Positions 52,513 to 64,000 of a stretch of 64,000 bases of DNA are shown here, in pieces. The stretch spans positions 17,113,001 to 17,177,000 of the forward strand of contig NC_003075.7 of NCBI RefSeq assembly GCF_000001735.4, in the 5' to 3' direction. The notes below the pieces were generated by a model. The model ran no database searches. It was not told the DNA's origin and worked only from the letters and a program-made list of their open reading frames with translations. A program made the position numbers and the translations under genes. This DNA is from Arabidopsis thaliana (Eukaryota > Streptophyta > Magnoliopsida > Brassicales > Brassicaceae). Numbering within the stretch: the stretch's first letter is position 1; every line of letters starts with the position of its first letter.

Positions 52513-55500
52513 CTAAGCTTGTTGCATCTCCTTCTTCTTAGCATCCACGAGCAGAGCAAGGTGTGCACATTTACTTTTAAATTCTTCCAGTTCTTTTTCT
52601 AAGCTCTTCACCTGTTTTATCATCCAATGTATACCGGTGTTAGAGTCCATGTAATACATAGATGTTTTGTACTGCGGAATCAAACTTACCGTCTGTTCTG
52701 TTTCATTCTCTTTCTTTATATATTCCTCGCACCTGTTGAAGAATAATATTTGATTCAGATCCCCACAGAGATATGATATACTGATACGTATTTTTCTCTT
52801 CTTATAAATATACCTCATGAAGAGTTGTAAGTTCTCTTGGCGTATCTCACCCGCTGACTTGCCATCGAGGTTGTTTCCAGTATCCTGCCAAGATTTTTTC
52901 ACTTTAGATCGACTTGTGAATAAAACTATTATCATCCACTGAATTCACTTACGGCAGCTGTAGGTTGTGGGTTGAGCTGCACGGGTTGAAAGTTACTTCT
53001 TAAACCAGTGGAATTTCTCAAATGTGGCGAAGCAAAAGCAACTGTACGGCTTGAGGTGGCGTTACTAAGATTGATTTCACGTATTATAGGGCCACCTTGA
53101 CTAATTTTATCAGAAGGCAAAGGCGAAGGATTGACTGTACTGATAGTAGGAGGTTGATCAGGTATTGCTATCTTTTTCGACTTATCTGCAGGCATTTGAT
53201 ATTTATGGTATCCTAAAAGGTGGCAGTGGCTATACCTGTTTTTCTCCATAACAAGCAGTGGAAGAGTCAACCAAAGATATTACGATTTGGAACAAAGATT
53301 ATATTGACAAAATTATTTGAAAAGGTTTTGGAGAGAACGAAGAGACCAGTAACTATAGACAATCTTTTTCAACCTCGCCTCCAGCCGCTGAAATAGAGAA
53401 GACCTTTCAAAATCTTGCTTATCGTGGGCTGGTTCTATGAAGTTTGCTTCAAGAACTCCTGGGGAACAGATTTTGGTTAATGAGTCTTCAGCCAGGTCTT
53501 TACGTCAAACAAAATATAGTCCATGAAATCACAAAGGAAATCAATCAATATACCCACAACACCGTGGCCTGTCGAGTCCCCTCCCATAGTGACCTTCCAG
53601 AAAGGCTGTAATGGTGCAAGAAAGAGAGATCTAAACTTAATCAAGGCATATTCAAAGCCTTTCTTTAATGTTTAAGTAACAAGTATGCTAGCAAACCAAT
53701 TTTTTTAATGTTCTATTGAGCATGTCTTTCTTGTAAATAAGCTGATTTCTCTGAATTGTCAAATAACAATCTTACTACAGATGCTTCTTTAGATTATCTA
53801 GATCATGCAAATGTCTGCTATATGAAAGCGTACCCGGATGAGACGGTTTTTGTGATACACATTGAAACCGCAGATTGCAAGCTTAGGTGCCTCCTTTACA
53901 AATCCAATTTTGATTTCAGTGGAAGCCTGTAACAAGAAAGCCTAGTGTTTTTTTTTTCTCATTCCCTAGATTAATGTTTGCATATGAAAACACAAACAGT
54001 TATGCAACGGCAAATAGCAAAACAATTAGCCAAAGCTCCACATAACAAAACTAGAGAGTAGAAAAGAAAAAAAGGAATCACTTGTTCCGTTGTAGCTGTA
54101 TGGGGCTTGTACTTAATAATCTCGGGAAATCTGAATCCATCAGCAATGTTGAACTGCTCCACAGGGATTCCCCGAATTATAATTTTGAAGTTTTTGAACT
54201 TTTTGAGATATAACATTGAAGCATAAGCCTAGGGATGAAGAAATAACAAAATGAATCTTCAGACATCCTTGGAACAAAACATAATTAGAAAAAGGAAGAA
54301 AATATTAAGGAGATTACCCTCAGAGAATAACGTAAGTGGTATGAAATATGAGATCTCAGTTCCAATATTTTATGGTGCAACCGTTTTCCGTCATTCACAC
54401 TCTCATCTCGGAGCCGGATATCCTATACCAATATCAAAACATATGACCAGACCTAAAACAAAAACACCTCTGGCAAGATATCGCGTCGAGTATATATCAA
54501 TTGAGGAAAAGTGTGTGTTACCTCCTCGTCGTCGTCAAAACTCAGCTCATAGATTCCTTCATCATTAAGCCACAAGTTGTATATAATTACTTTTGTTCCA
54601 TGAGTTCCAACGTCCTCGAACTGGTGGGTGGAAGATGGAAATAAAAAAATTAACAAAACAGACTGCAATCACATGGAATAAAAATCTTCAGACTGCTTTA
54701 GGGGAACTGAAGCAAATTGGGACACAAGTCAAGGCAGAACAGTAATGCAATAAAATATTCATAAGCTGACTTTCAAAAGAAACAACCTGCTGCAAAAGTT
54801 CGTCCTCTGTAGAAAACGGAGACCATTTGAGTAGAATTTCAAGGTTGGCAGCCCAATCTTCTGGAGATCCATAGATAATTGGTTGTGGTCGCTCCTTGGA
54901 TATATCAATATCAATCTGCATTACATATCGGATCTATCACTTGAGAACAAAGAAGAGTTGCACATTTTCGAGTTTCCAAGAATTATTCATTTCAGGAGTG
55001 AAACAAAATCTACAAATGCTGAAGATTTTACCATAGGAACAGTGACATCATCCTGACCAGTTTTTCTAAGGAATGTGTATGACAGAATGCCAACGCTCTG
55101 AGTAGATGTGCTAAAAGAGAGAAGAATAAAAAGGTTAAAACAAGAGCAAACGACATATTCAGAGTGAATATGACCAGATATATCAATACCCTCCACGAGT
55201 GGAGCGACTAAAAACGATAGCATCAGCTCCAAGTCTCATGGTACTTGTCTTGAAACCATTTCCATCTAAACACAAAAGGGAAGCTCTGGTTAGAGACCAC
55301 CTGTCGGAAACCAAGACAGCAAGACCACCCGACTAGAAACGAGCTCAAGATCATATTAACTAAGTAAAACAATTACACTGTCCAATCGTTGTATTAGACT
55401 TCTTTGATGAGTAGCCTAAGCTCATGCATTTTCTGAGCCCAGCGGGATCCATCCCACCACCATCATCTTCAAGTTCAAAAAGAAAGGAGAGAAACCATAT

Positions 55501-56277
55501 CAATAACAACATCCCAAGCCTTGGTTAGGCAAAAGCACCACAGTCATTCAAAGGAAATGTACCTTGGAAAACTAAAGCTGGGGAATTATCTTTGACAATA
55601 TTGATCTTATCAATCTTAACAAACGTAGCACCATTTTGTATCTGAGATATAAGTAATTCAAATTAACCAAACACGGTACCGATGCTTTAAAAAACCAGAT
55701 CACTCGCAACAATCAAAAACGAAAAAGATAATAAAAAATGAACTTAAGAAAGCATTTCAATCCTCACACATACCTCGTCAACAGCATTGTCAAGTAGCTC
55801 AGCGATTGCTGCAATACAATACAAAGAAGAAGAAATTGACAAAGATGATCATCACAAAATCACAAATTAATCAAATTGATCGCACCAGTAGAGACAATTC
55901 ATAGGCTCATAGCTTTACCTCCAAAAGCCCATTTGTGTGAGGTAGCATTCGAGTGAAGAAACCTGGGATGAACTCGAGCATGCTCAAGCATACCTATCAA
56001 ATTCCATCTCATTAGATACCATAATCGTGATGCATGCGTGTGTATGAGGAAGAGAGAGATGACCTGGAGCAGTAGGAGTCACAACGTTCGGTATCACAAA
56101 GTAATCTCCCGCCTTCCAAAAGCTCCGGCATTCTAAGGTCTCTCGAGGAGCCATTGTCGCAGCACCAGCGATTGTACTTGCTGATTCTCTTCCTCCTACT
56201 ACTCCGTTGTCACTGTCACTATCACTGTCGAGATGAACAACATCAGTGACTGCTGCATTTTTCGCCATAGGAGGCAT
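52513..56277 (-). CDS. MORC2: MORC family ATPase MORC2 (CRH1, CRT1 homologue)
   Basis: Nuclear GHKL-type ATPase of 626 residues (At4g36280), closest intact relative of MORC1. Eighteen exons: 56277-56064, 55993-55919, 55808-55774, 55641-55563, 55466-55377, 55265-55190, 55110-55032, 54915-54787, 54620-54522, 54422-54318, 54228-54082, 53926-53834, 53605-53554, 53458-53347, 53235-52953, 52884-52814, 52732-52690, 52611-52513. It has an acidic N-terminal tract after VVHL, the GHKL motifs ELLDNAVDE, DDGGGMD and GQYGNGFK, an S5-fold second half, and a C-terminal coiled coil. In Arabidopsis it acts with MORC1 and MORC6 in heterochromatin compaction, transposon silencing, RNA-directed DNA methylation and disease resistance. 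I chose the start at MPPMAKN by alignment; the frame is open upstream to 56331. Confidence 0.95.
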
Positions 56278-56668
56278 TACCGTCGACGGTGAAAGTGAAT
56301 CGAGAAAACGAATTCGAATTTTGTGAAACAAACGTCTTCTCCGATTAGTCTAGACAGACTTTTCAACTACAGCGTGAAGAAACGCAAACGTCTTCTTCGT
56401 CATCATTATTCATTGCCTTGCGTTTCTTTTTTTGGGTCAACAGTCTAATTGGGCTCCATATCTCAAATACTTATAGGCCCATTTCTCAAAAATGTTTATA
56501 TGAGTAATACGCTTATGTACATACCGTTACATATATGCACATGACAGGCTATTAAGCAAATACAAGAACACCATGAAAGTTGAAAAACAAAAATCAAGAA
56601 CACCAAAAAAATCTGAATCAAACTAGGGTTTTTTAGGTTCCAGAGAGTTTTAACTCGTAACGCTTTTA
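56278..56668. other. Spacer between MORC2 and MORC1
   Basis: 391 bp holding the MORC2 promoter and MORC1 3' flank. It is homologous to the spacer at 52134-52512. Contains GGGCCC/TTGGGCT-like motifs (ATTGGGCTCC at 56447-56456) common in plant promoters. No separate gene. Confidence 0.7.
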
Positions 56669-59600
56669 CTAAACTTGTTGCATCTCCTTCTTCTTAGCAT
56701 CCACAAGCAGAGCAAGTTGTGCACATTTACTTTTAATTTCTTCCAGTTCTTTTTCTAAGCTCTTTACCTGTTTTATCATCCAATGTATACCGGTGTTAGA
56801 GTCCATGTAATAAACGGATGTTTTGTACTGCGGAATCAAACTTACCGTCTGTTCTACTTCATTCTCTTTCTTTACATATTCCTCGCACCTGTTGAAGAAT
56901 AATATTTAATTCAGATCCCCAAGAGAGATATGATACTGAAATGTGTTTTTCTCTTGTTGTAAATATACCTCATGAAGAGTTGTAAGTTCTCTTCGCGTAT
57001 CTCAGCCGCTAACTTGCCAACGAGGTTGTTTCCAGTATCCTGCGGAAAAAAAAAATCATCGACTTTAGATCAAACTTGTGAATAAAACTATATCATTGAC
57101 TGAATTCACTTACGCCAGCTGCAGGTGGTTGTGGGTTGAGCTGCACGGGTTGGAAGTTATTTCTTAAACCTGTGTAATTTCTCAAATGTGGCGCGGCAAC
57201 AGCAGCTGTTCGGCTTGAAGTGGCGTTACTAAGATTGATTTCACGTATTATAGGACCACCATGACTGATTCTATCAGAAGGCAAAGGCGAAGGATTGTAT
57301 GTATTGACAGTAGGCGGTTGATCAGGTATTACTGTCCTTTTCGACTTATCTGCAGGGATTTGAGCAGTTTGGTATCCGAAAATGTGACAGTGATTTTGCC
57401 TGTTCTTCCCCATAGCAAGCAGTGGAATAGTCAAACAAAGGTATTGCAGTTTGGAACCAAAATCATATTGACAAAATATTGAGAGATGACTGAAAAAGGT
57501 TTTGGAGAGGAAGAAGAGACCAGTAATCAGAGGTTATCCTTTTCAGCCTCGCCTCCAGCCGCAGAAATAGAGAAGACCTCTCAAAATCTTGCTTGTCGTG
57601 GGCTGGTTCTATGAAGTTTGCCTCAAGAACTCCTGGGGAACAGATTTTGGTAATGAGTCTCCCCTCCAGGGTTTTAGCCCAAACAAAACATATTCAATTG
57701 ACATATAGAAATTATAAGGAGAATGAATCACTATACCCATAACACCATTGCCTCTCGTTGACCCTTCCAGAACGACCTTCCAGAATGGCTGTAATGGTGC
57801 AAGAGAGATCTCAACTTAATCAAGCCATATACAAATGGAAGCTTAAGTGAAAATATACTAACAAACTTACGAAAGTTGCTTCTTGAGATTAAGAGCATAT
57901 AAATATAACTGCAACATCAAAACGTACCCGGATGAGACGGTTTTTGTGATAGACATTGAAACCACAAATTGGAAGTTTAGGGGCCTCCTTGATGAATCCA
58001 ACTTTAATTCCAGTGGCAGCCTGTAATAAATAAGAAAGCTTAGTGGTTTTGCACTCGCAGTCTAAAACATTAAAATAAAACCAGCGAGTAAAACGAAAGA
58101 AAAAGAGGAAGTCTTAGTTTGTATTACATAATCCACTGCAGCTGCTTGGGGTTTGTACATTATTGTCTCAGGATGTCTGAATTCATCAGCAATGTTGAAT
58201 TGCGCCACAGAGACTCCCCGAAGAATAATTTTGAAGTTTTTGAACTTTTTGAGATATAACATGGAAATGTAAGCCTAAGGATAAAGAAACTATGTCAGCC
58301 TTTGCACATCCTTGCAACAGTAAAAAAAACTAATTAGAAAGAAGATATTCAGAAGGATTACCCTTAGAGAATGTCGATAGCGGTACGAAATATGAGATCT
58401 TACTTCCAATGTTTTAGCGTGCAACCGTTTCCCGTCCTGGGCATTTTCATCTCGGAGCCGTATATCCTATACCAATATTAAGGAAAATAATTGAAATACT
58501 TTAAAACCCAACTTTTGCAAAAAACTTCATCATAAACCCTTTAAGGAAGTGTAAGTACCACATCATCGTCGTCAAAACTCAGCTCATAGATTCCTTCATC
58601 ATTAAGCCACAAGTTGTATATAATTACTTTTGTTCCATGTGTTCCAATATCCTCGAACTGGTAGATGAAGAATGGAAATAAATGAATGAATAAACAAGCC
58701 ACGTTAATATAACACTCGGAACCAGAGTTTTTTAAAGGAAACAACCTGCTGCAAAAGTTCGACCATTGTTGAAAACGGGGACCATTTGAGAAGAATGTTA
58801 AGGTTGGTAGACCAATCTCCGGGAGACCCATAAATAATTGGTTGGGGGCTATCACTGGATATATCGAAATCAATCTGCATTGCAGATATGATAACATCAA
58901 GACAAAATAATCGTTGCAGATTCATGAGTTTCCAAACAAAAAGCTACATAAGCTGAGGATTTTACCATAGGAACGATCACATCATCCTGACCAGTTTTCC
59001 TAAGGAATGTATAGGACAGAAGACCAATGCTCTGTGTAGATTTGCTAAAACAGAGAAGATAAAAGTATGTTTAAGTTAAAAACAAGAGCATCCGCCAAAT
59101 CCAGACAGTAAATGTTCCAGATATATCAATACCCTCCACGAGTTGAGCGACTAAAAACCATGGCATCAGCTCCAAGTCTCATTGTACTTGTCTTGAAACC
59201 ATTTCCATCTACACACAAAGGTGGAACTATAGTTACAGACCTGCCTTTTGTAGCAAACTAGAAAGAAGATTGATGTCCGATCAACAAAATATAACAATTA
59301 CATTGTCCAATTGTCGTATTAGACTTCTTTGACGAGTAGCCTAAGCTCATGCATTTTCTGATCCCATTAGGATCCATCCCACCACCATTATCTTCAAGTG
59401 AAAAAAACAAAAGAAGGATAATGTCATGCACAAGATTCAAAAACTCCTTTACGCAAAAGCACCACCAATACATTCAAAGGCAGTGTACCTTGGAAAACTA
59501 AGGCAGGTGTATTATCTTTAACAATATTGATCTTATCAATCTTGACAACGGTAGCACCGTTTTGTATCTGAGGAAGAATTAAACAAACATAACCAAACAC

Positions 59601-60187
59601 TACACAATTCCATTGGCAATGAGCAAAAACAAAAACAGAACCTAAGATAAGCATTTCACTCCTTACACATACCTCATCAACCGCATTGTCAAGTAGCTCG
59701 GCGATTGCTGCGATTCAATACAAACATGATCATCACAAAACTGATTCGTTCTACCAACTGATAGCTAAAACAGAGTATATTCATAGCTTTACCTCCAAAA
59801 GCCCATTTATGTGAAGTAGCATTCGAGTGAAGAAACTTTGGATGAACACGAGCATGCTCAACCATACCTGTCAAATTTCATCTCATTAATAAGTACTCCA
59901 AAACCCATAATTGTGGAGCGTGAGTGAGAGAGAGATTCGAAGAAAGAACCTATGGCAGTTAGAGTAACACTTGAAGGGATCACAAAGTTTTCGCCGGCTT
60001 TCCAGAAACTTCGGCACTCTAGGGTTTCTCGAGGAGCCACCGTCGCAGCATCAGCGATCGAAACTTTCTGATTCTCTATTAGAGATGCCAAGCTCGGAAC
60101 CATTCCTATTACTCCTCCGTTGTCGTCGTCACTGTCACTGTCACTGTCGATATTTACGACATCGGCGACTGTGTAATTTTTCGCCAT
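56669..60187 (-). CDS. MORC1: MORC family ATPase MORC1 (CRT1)
   Basis: GHKL ATPase of 635 residues (At4g36290), found as COMPROMISED RECOGNITION OF TCV 1. It is needed for resistance-protein signalling and for heterochromatin condensation and silencing. Eighteen exons: 60187-59950, 59867-59793, 59707-59673, 59567-59489, 59391-59302, 59208-59133, 59044-58966, 58874-58746, 58657-58559, 58466-58362, 58274-58128, 58020-57928, 57788-57737, 57632-57521, 57399-57114, 57039-56969, 56888-56846, 56767-56669. ATP-site motifs are Glu108/Asn112 in ELLDN, DNGGGMD (143-149) and GQYGNGFK (171-178). Residues about 575-635 form a Glu/Lys-rich coiled coil for dimerisation. VVNI (10-13) followed by DSDSDSDDD resembles a SUMO-interaction motif. 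The frame is open upstream to 60217, but siblings align from Met at 60187. Confidence 0.97.
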
Positions 60188-60736
60188 TACCGACGGCGAC
60201 AAAACGAATTCGAACAAAACAGCGTGATGTTTCCCTATTTGAAACTAAAACAACGCGTTGTGTGCAGATCACTAGAGCTTTTGCTTTAAGAGTCAGTTTA
60301 ACTAATAGTAAGAAAATTTTAATCTCCGATACTGTATATAGCTTTGCTCTTATGGCGAAAAAAAAAAAAAAAAAAAGGCTTTGCTCTTACGGTGCAGATC
60401 ACTAAATCCTAGTTGGGTCAAAAGCCCAAGCCCAACTATGCTAAAAGCCTATAAGGCTATAACCCATTAGATATATAATGTCTGGAGATTATGTATCGAA
60501 CATAAATTAATTACTGAATCCAAAAGTGTTAATGATAGTATGATAGTACTTCACAAAAATTGTTTAAGCTGATCCGAGATATTTTGAGAGTTGGAAAAAT
60601 CAAACACAAACTTTATTAAAGTCTAAAAGTAAATAAATAAAAGAACAGCAAAAATCCAAGCAGAAAACAAAATACGTAATCTAAAAAGAAAACAAAAAAA
60701 AATAAAGTTCTAAATGAAACCAACGACTAAAGAAGT
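60188..60736. other. MORC1 promoter and PAP25 3' flank
   Basis: The MORC1 upstream part lacks the obvious similarity that links the MORC2 and MORC3 promoters. A poly-A tract lies at 60357-60376, and GGCCCA/TGGGTC-like motifs around 60412-60435. No gene. Confidence 0.5.
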
Positions 60737-62857
60737 TTAGGCCCTAGTGTTGCCAGATTCTAATTCCTCTACTGGAAAGAAATATCTGTTATGCAACATA
60801 ATTGAATCAGCGGCAACAGGTTCATTGTCTTGGTTCCTATGCCATGTGTAGTATGCGTGAGTTCTATTGTAAATCTCCAAAACTGCATGACCAAAACTAG
60901 CTTCTCTATACGCCGAATAGCTCGGTTGCGGATCAGTAAAACTGCAAAATTAGATCAAAGCCACAACAAGATCTTAGTATCATATCAACAATATGACAAC
61001 AAAGCAATCAAATAAAATGTTTTTCTTTTTTACCTATTTGCGATTCCTTCAATGTTTCCTCCATCTCCGATAGTGATGTAGATTGGAGCAGAAGGGTCTT
61101 TCACAGGATAGCTCAAGCCATTGGTGATGTTGTATTTAATATTGGAGACACGTTCGGATCTCTCATAGGAATGGACGTGACCAGACAAAACCAAATCAAC
61201 CTTGCTGTTAACGAACCACGACTCAAACATTGCTCTCATGCTCTCACCTTCCATGTAATGGTAGTTATTACTGTTGTACCACGGCGAGTGAACCATGACA
61301 ATAAGCCATGGAGTCTCTTCTCTGTTCACCTTCTTCAACTCTTGCTCGAGCCACACGTATTGAGGTGTGTATTTTCCTGAAATATGAATAACACGTTATT
61401 CAAAAAAAAAACAAGAAACAATAATCTTAAAGATGTTACGTGTTTACTAATTACCGTAGGCAGAATAAGAGGAGAGGACGATGATGTGAGCAGATGCACG
61501 TCTAATAGAGTACCAAAGAGGAGATATGCTCTTCGAGGCCTTGTAGGCGTTATGATAACGGTGAATGTAGGGCTTGAAGGCATGAGGCTCCCCCTAATTA
61601 AGATTCATATGGTTATTAAAGTTGAAACTACTGATCAGAAAAAAAGCAATAAATTGAGAGAATTATAATGTGAACTTACAATGTTTGGGACAAAATCAAT
61701 TTCGTGATTCCCGGCAGCATAGATGAAGGTTTGGTAAGCAGCACAAGGCTCCACGAATCTTCCCCACGAATCCCACTTTCTCTGATCATGGTTTGGATGG
61801 TCATCTGCGTAAGATAAGTCTCCAGGGAAGAGAACAGCTTGGCCTTTAGGGTTTGACATGTAATGATATAATGTCTCGTTAGAAGCTAAAGTTTGTCCAA
61901 GATCACCTACAAAACACAATGTAATTATTAGATCGAGTTGGAAGTATTAGTTATATCTAGTTTCAAAAGATAGGTAAAAGAAAATTTAATTACCAATAAT
62001 GCCGAAAGTGTATGGAACGTCAGGTCCAACCTTTGGAGGACTAGTGAAGGAAAATTGTCTAACGGATCCATCAGTTCCAACCTCATAGATGTATTTGGTA
62101 TCATACTGCCGAAAAGATATAAGAAAGAAACTTTTATAAAAACTTTTGAAACAAGAAAGTGATGTTGTTACTTATATAACAAGTTAAATTATACAAATTA
62201 CAAACCTCGAGTCCTTTAATTGTGGCGTGATGAAGAAAACCAGAAGTATAGTCATAAAATCGGTAAGACGAGGTAGAGGCATGACCTCTCTTCTTTTTCG
62301 GTTTCACATCACCATCAACTGCCTTCCAATAAGTAACCACGTTTGAACCAGCTAGGTTTAAGGGGGTCACCCACGATATGATTATACCACGTCCATTGTA
62401 ATCTCCTTGGACGATATGAACCTAGCCAAAGATACAAGAAATCAAGATGGATTAATTGTTTTGTTAAGATACAAAATATACAATCAGGGACTTCAACAAA
62501 AAAGACAAAAATAATAATAGAAAAAACAACGTGTGGCCTCTGTACGTAAAACATAATTAATCGTTACTAATTATTCCCATGTGCAGACCTTACTGATATT
62601 GATACTTTTAAATTCAGAAACTTAAACCCTAAATTACCAAACACAAATTTATGATCTAAGAACCAGAAAATCAAAAAGTAGAACTAAGAAATCAAAACCT
62701 GTTCCGGAGCATTATGACCAGCCGGAGATGGAAAAGTTTCGAGAGACATCTCAGTTGATGGTTGAGCTGTGCGGACAAAGTTGCTTGTTGTTCCACTATT
62801 GATTACAGTGGCAATGCTTAGAAACACAAAAACAAGTAAAATTTTGTTCATCCTCAT
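60737..62857 (-). CDS. PAP25: Purple acid phosphatase 25
   Basis: Secreted metallophosphoesterase of 466 residues (At4g36350) that releases phosphate from organic esters outside the cell or in the wall; the family responds to phosphate starvation. Seven exons: 62857-62699, 62421-62206, 62105-61994, 61906-61680, 61593-61455, 61376-61034, 60941-60737. A signal peptide covers about 1-22. The N-terminal fibronectin-like domain contains [11 protein letters not shown]. The five metal-ligand blocks are complete: GDLG (163-166), GDLSY (191-195), GNHE (228-231), VMVH and GHVH, for an Fe(III)-M(II) centre. N-glycosylation sequons NET, NIT and NRT are present. A second in-frame ATG lies two codons on (62851). 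The gene is complete and follows MORC1 on the same strand. Confidence 0.97.
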
Positions 62858-62939
62858 ATTTGATCTATGATCGTCGCTGCTTAAAAAGTTTTGAGTATGT
62901 TTCTTTCTGTTTTCTGATTAAACGTATGGGTGACAACGT

Positions 62940-62947
62940 TTTATATA
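62940..62947 (-). promoter_or_regulatory. Putative PAP25 TATA box
   Basis: TATATAAA on the minus strand, 83-90 bp upstream of the PAP25 start codon, the usual distance for a plant core promoter with a leader of about 50 nt. Confidence 0.6.
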
Positions 62948-63839
62948 GAACTTAAATTGAAGTTTTTTTTTTTTTTGCAAAAGAAGAGATAAAGTTGGAT
63001 TTTAAAGAATATTCGAATAGAAATAGGATTCTTATAGCCTAGTTATAGATATTAAACGGTTATTGAGATTATCATGGTCGTATTTTCGAAACAAACTTTT
63101 TGGGATAATGTTGCATAATTAACCTCGTATAGCATAATTTTATCGCTTCTTAAAAGTCAAAATTTGGTTTCAAGTCATAAAGGTTTCATAATTTAGTTTA
63201 AGGGGAATAATTCAGTTATTTTTTACTTTATTGTAAAATATATATTGGAAAAATAGCTATTCTGCCGACAAAAAAAAAATAGCTATTCTAGGGTATTTCT
63301 CTCGATTTTTTTAATATTAAAGATTTTCTCCAATTTAACTTCGGAGAAAAAGCTTTTATAATTTACGAAGAAAAAATAGTTTATGAAACATAAATATTTT
63401 GTTAGATAAAAAGAAAAAGGGAAAATAGAACTAAATTAGAAAGTGAAACGACAATAGGTTTGAAAGAAATGGGTCACCATAGGATCTCCTTTCTCCTAAA
63501 CCTGAACCCTCTTTAGTTGATTACAAAGACAAATCAAAACCAAACCTTAAACTGACTTCATTCAGACCCACCAATCCCGGTCTCCATAACCGGTTAAAAT
63601 GGTCGGTGGTGACCGGTGGCCTGAACGTTTTTAATGAGCCACGGAATTGCCCGAGACTCATCACAACTCTACAGACTCTTCTCTCTTATCTATCTGAAAC
63701 TACTCTAACCCACAAATGTCTCTGTTCAAACTAACACACACACACACATATTTTAAACACAGCTTACAATTTCTTTTCTTCAACTCTCTCTGTATTGTTT
63801 GGTTATACATTTTGTAGACAAAGGGCTCAATGGTTGTCT
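62948..63839. other. PAP25 promoter and BGAL3 3' flank
   Basis: AT-rich, with a GC-richer patch at 63540-63660 containing repeated CCGGT elements (63578-63617). The BGAL3 3' UTR should occupy the last 200-300 bases before 63840. No separate gene seen. Confidence 0.5.
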
Positions 63840-63980
63840 TTAAGGTCTCCAAGTGCTTACAGATGTCTCTGGGGCACAAACTGCTTCAACAGTCAACCGT
63901 TTCAGCACATTTGGACACGGGTCTTTCCCGAAATTGCTGTTGGATATCGTCACTGCGCATCTCGCTTTCCCTACACACTT
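63840..63980 (-). CDS. BGAL3: Beta-galactosidase 3, last coding exon (partial)
   Basis: Terminal exon cut off by the window edge on its 5' side: an intron acceptor TGCAG precedes 63980, and the exon reads [18 protein letters not shown]... to a TAA at 63840-63842, 46 residues. The Cys spacing and the CxxKARC-type motif are those of the C-terminal SUEL (galactose-binding lectin) domain found in large plant GH35 beta-galactosidases. I recognise it as At4g36360. BGAL3 acts in the cell wall on galactosyl side chains. The catalytic domain lies beyond the right edge. Confidence 0.9.
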   Translation of the reverse strand, partial: KCVGKARCAVTISNSNFGKDPCPNVLKRLTVEAVCAPETSVSTWRP

Positions 63981-64000
63981 CTGCATATATCAAAACACAC

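Overview
The window is nuclear DNA of a flowering plant. The genes have many short GT-AG introns in AT-rich DNA, there are two nuclear tRNA genes, and I recognise most of the proteins. Gene order and protein lengths fit Arabidopsis thaliana, lower arm of chromosome 4, about At4g36180 to the last exon of At4g36360. Locus names are from memory. Exon borders were read by hand from splice signals and paralogue comparison, and every coding model was checked for an intact reading frame.

Left to right: about 7.2 kb with no gene I can support, but with G-box motifs. Then an LRR receptor-like kinase with an unusual kinase domain (minus), head to head with two tandem S28 serine carboxypeptidase genes (plus). 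A tRNA-Glu gene and a DUF726 alpha/beta-hydrolase gene (plus) follow, and after the latter a decayed copy of its own 3' part. FAH1, the CYP84A1 ferulate/coniferaldehyde 5-hydroxylase of lignin and sinapate synthesis, lies on the minus strand. About 6 kb of AT-rich intergenic DNA leads to a secreted glycine-rich protein gene (plus), the GATA7 transcription factor (minus), a tRNA-Pro gene and ALDH3F1 (plus). STY2, a SHI/STY transcription factor (minus), has GA-repeat and telo-box elements in its leader. Three tandem MORC genes follow, all minus: a broken copy (MORC3), MORC2/CRH1 and MORC1/CRT1. PAP25, a purple acid phosphatase (minus), comes next, and the 3' coding exon of BGAL3 (minus) is cut by the right edge.

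The main themes are local duplication and decay. The S28 pair arose from a unit of about 2.9 kb that carried its promoter and, it seems, a scrap of the neighbouring kinase gene. The DUF726 gene left a shrunken relic. The MORC triplet shares an 18-exon layout, but one copy has two nonsense codons and an 81-bp internal duplication whose halves resemble different siblings. I found no virus, transposon with coding capacity, CRISPR array or bacterial-style system. The genes are otherwise ordinary plant genes that do not form one pathway.
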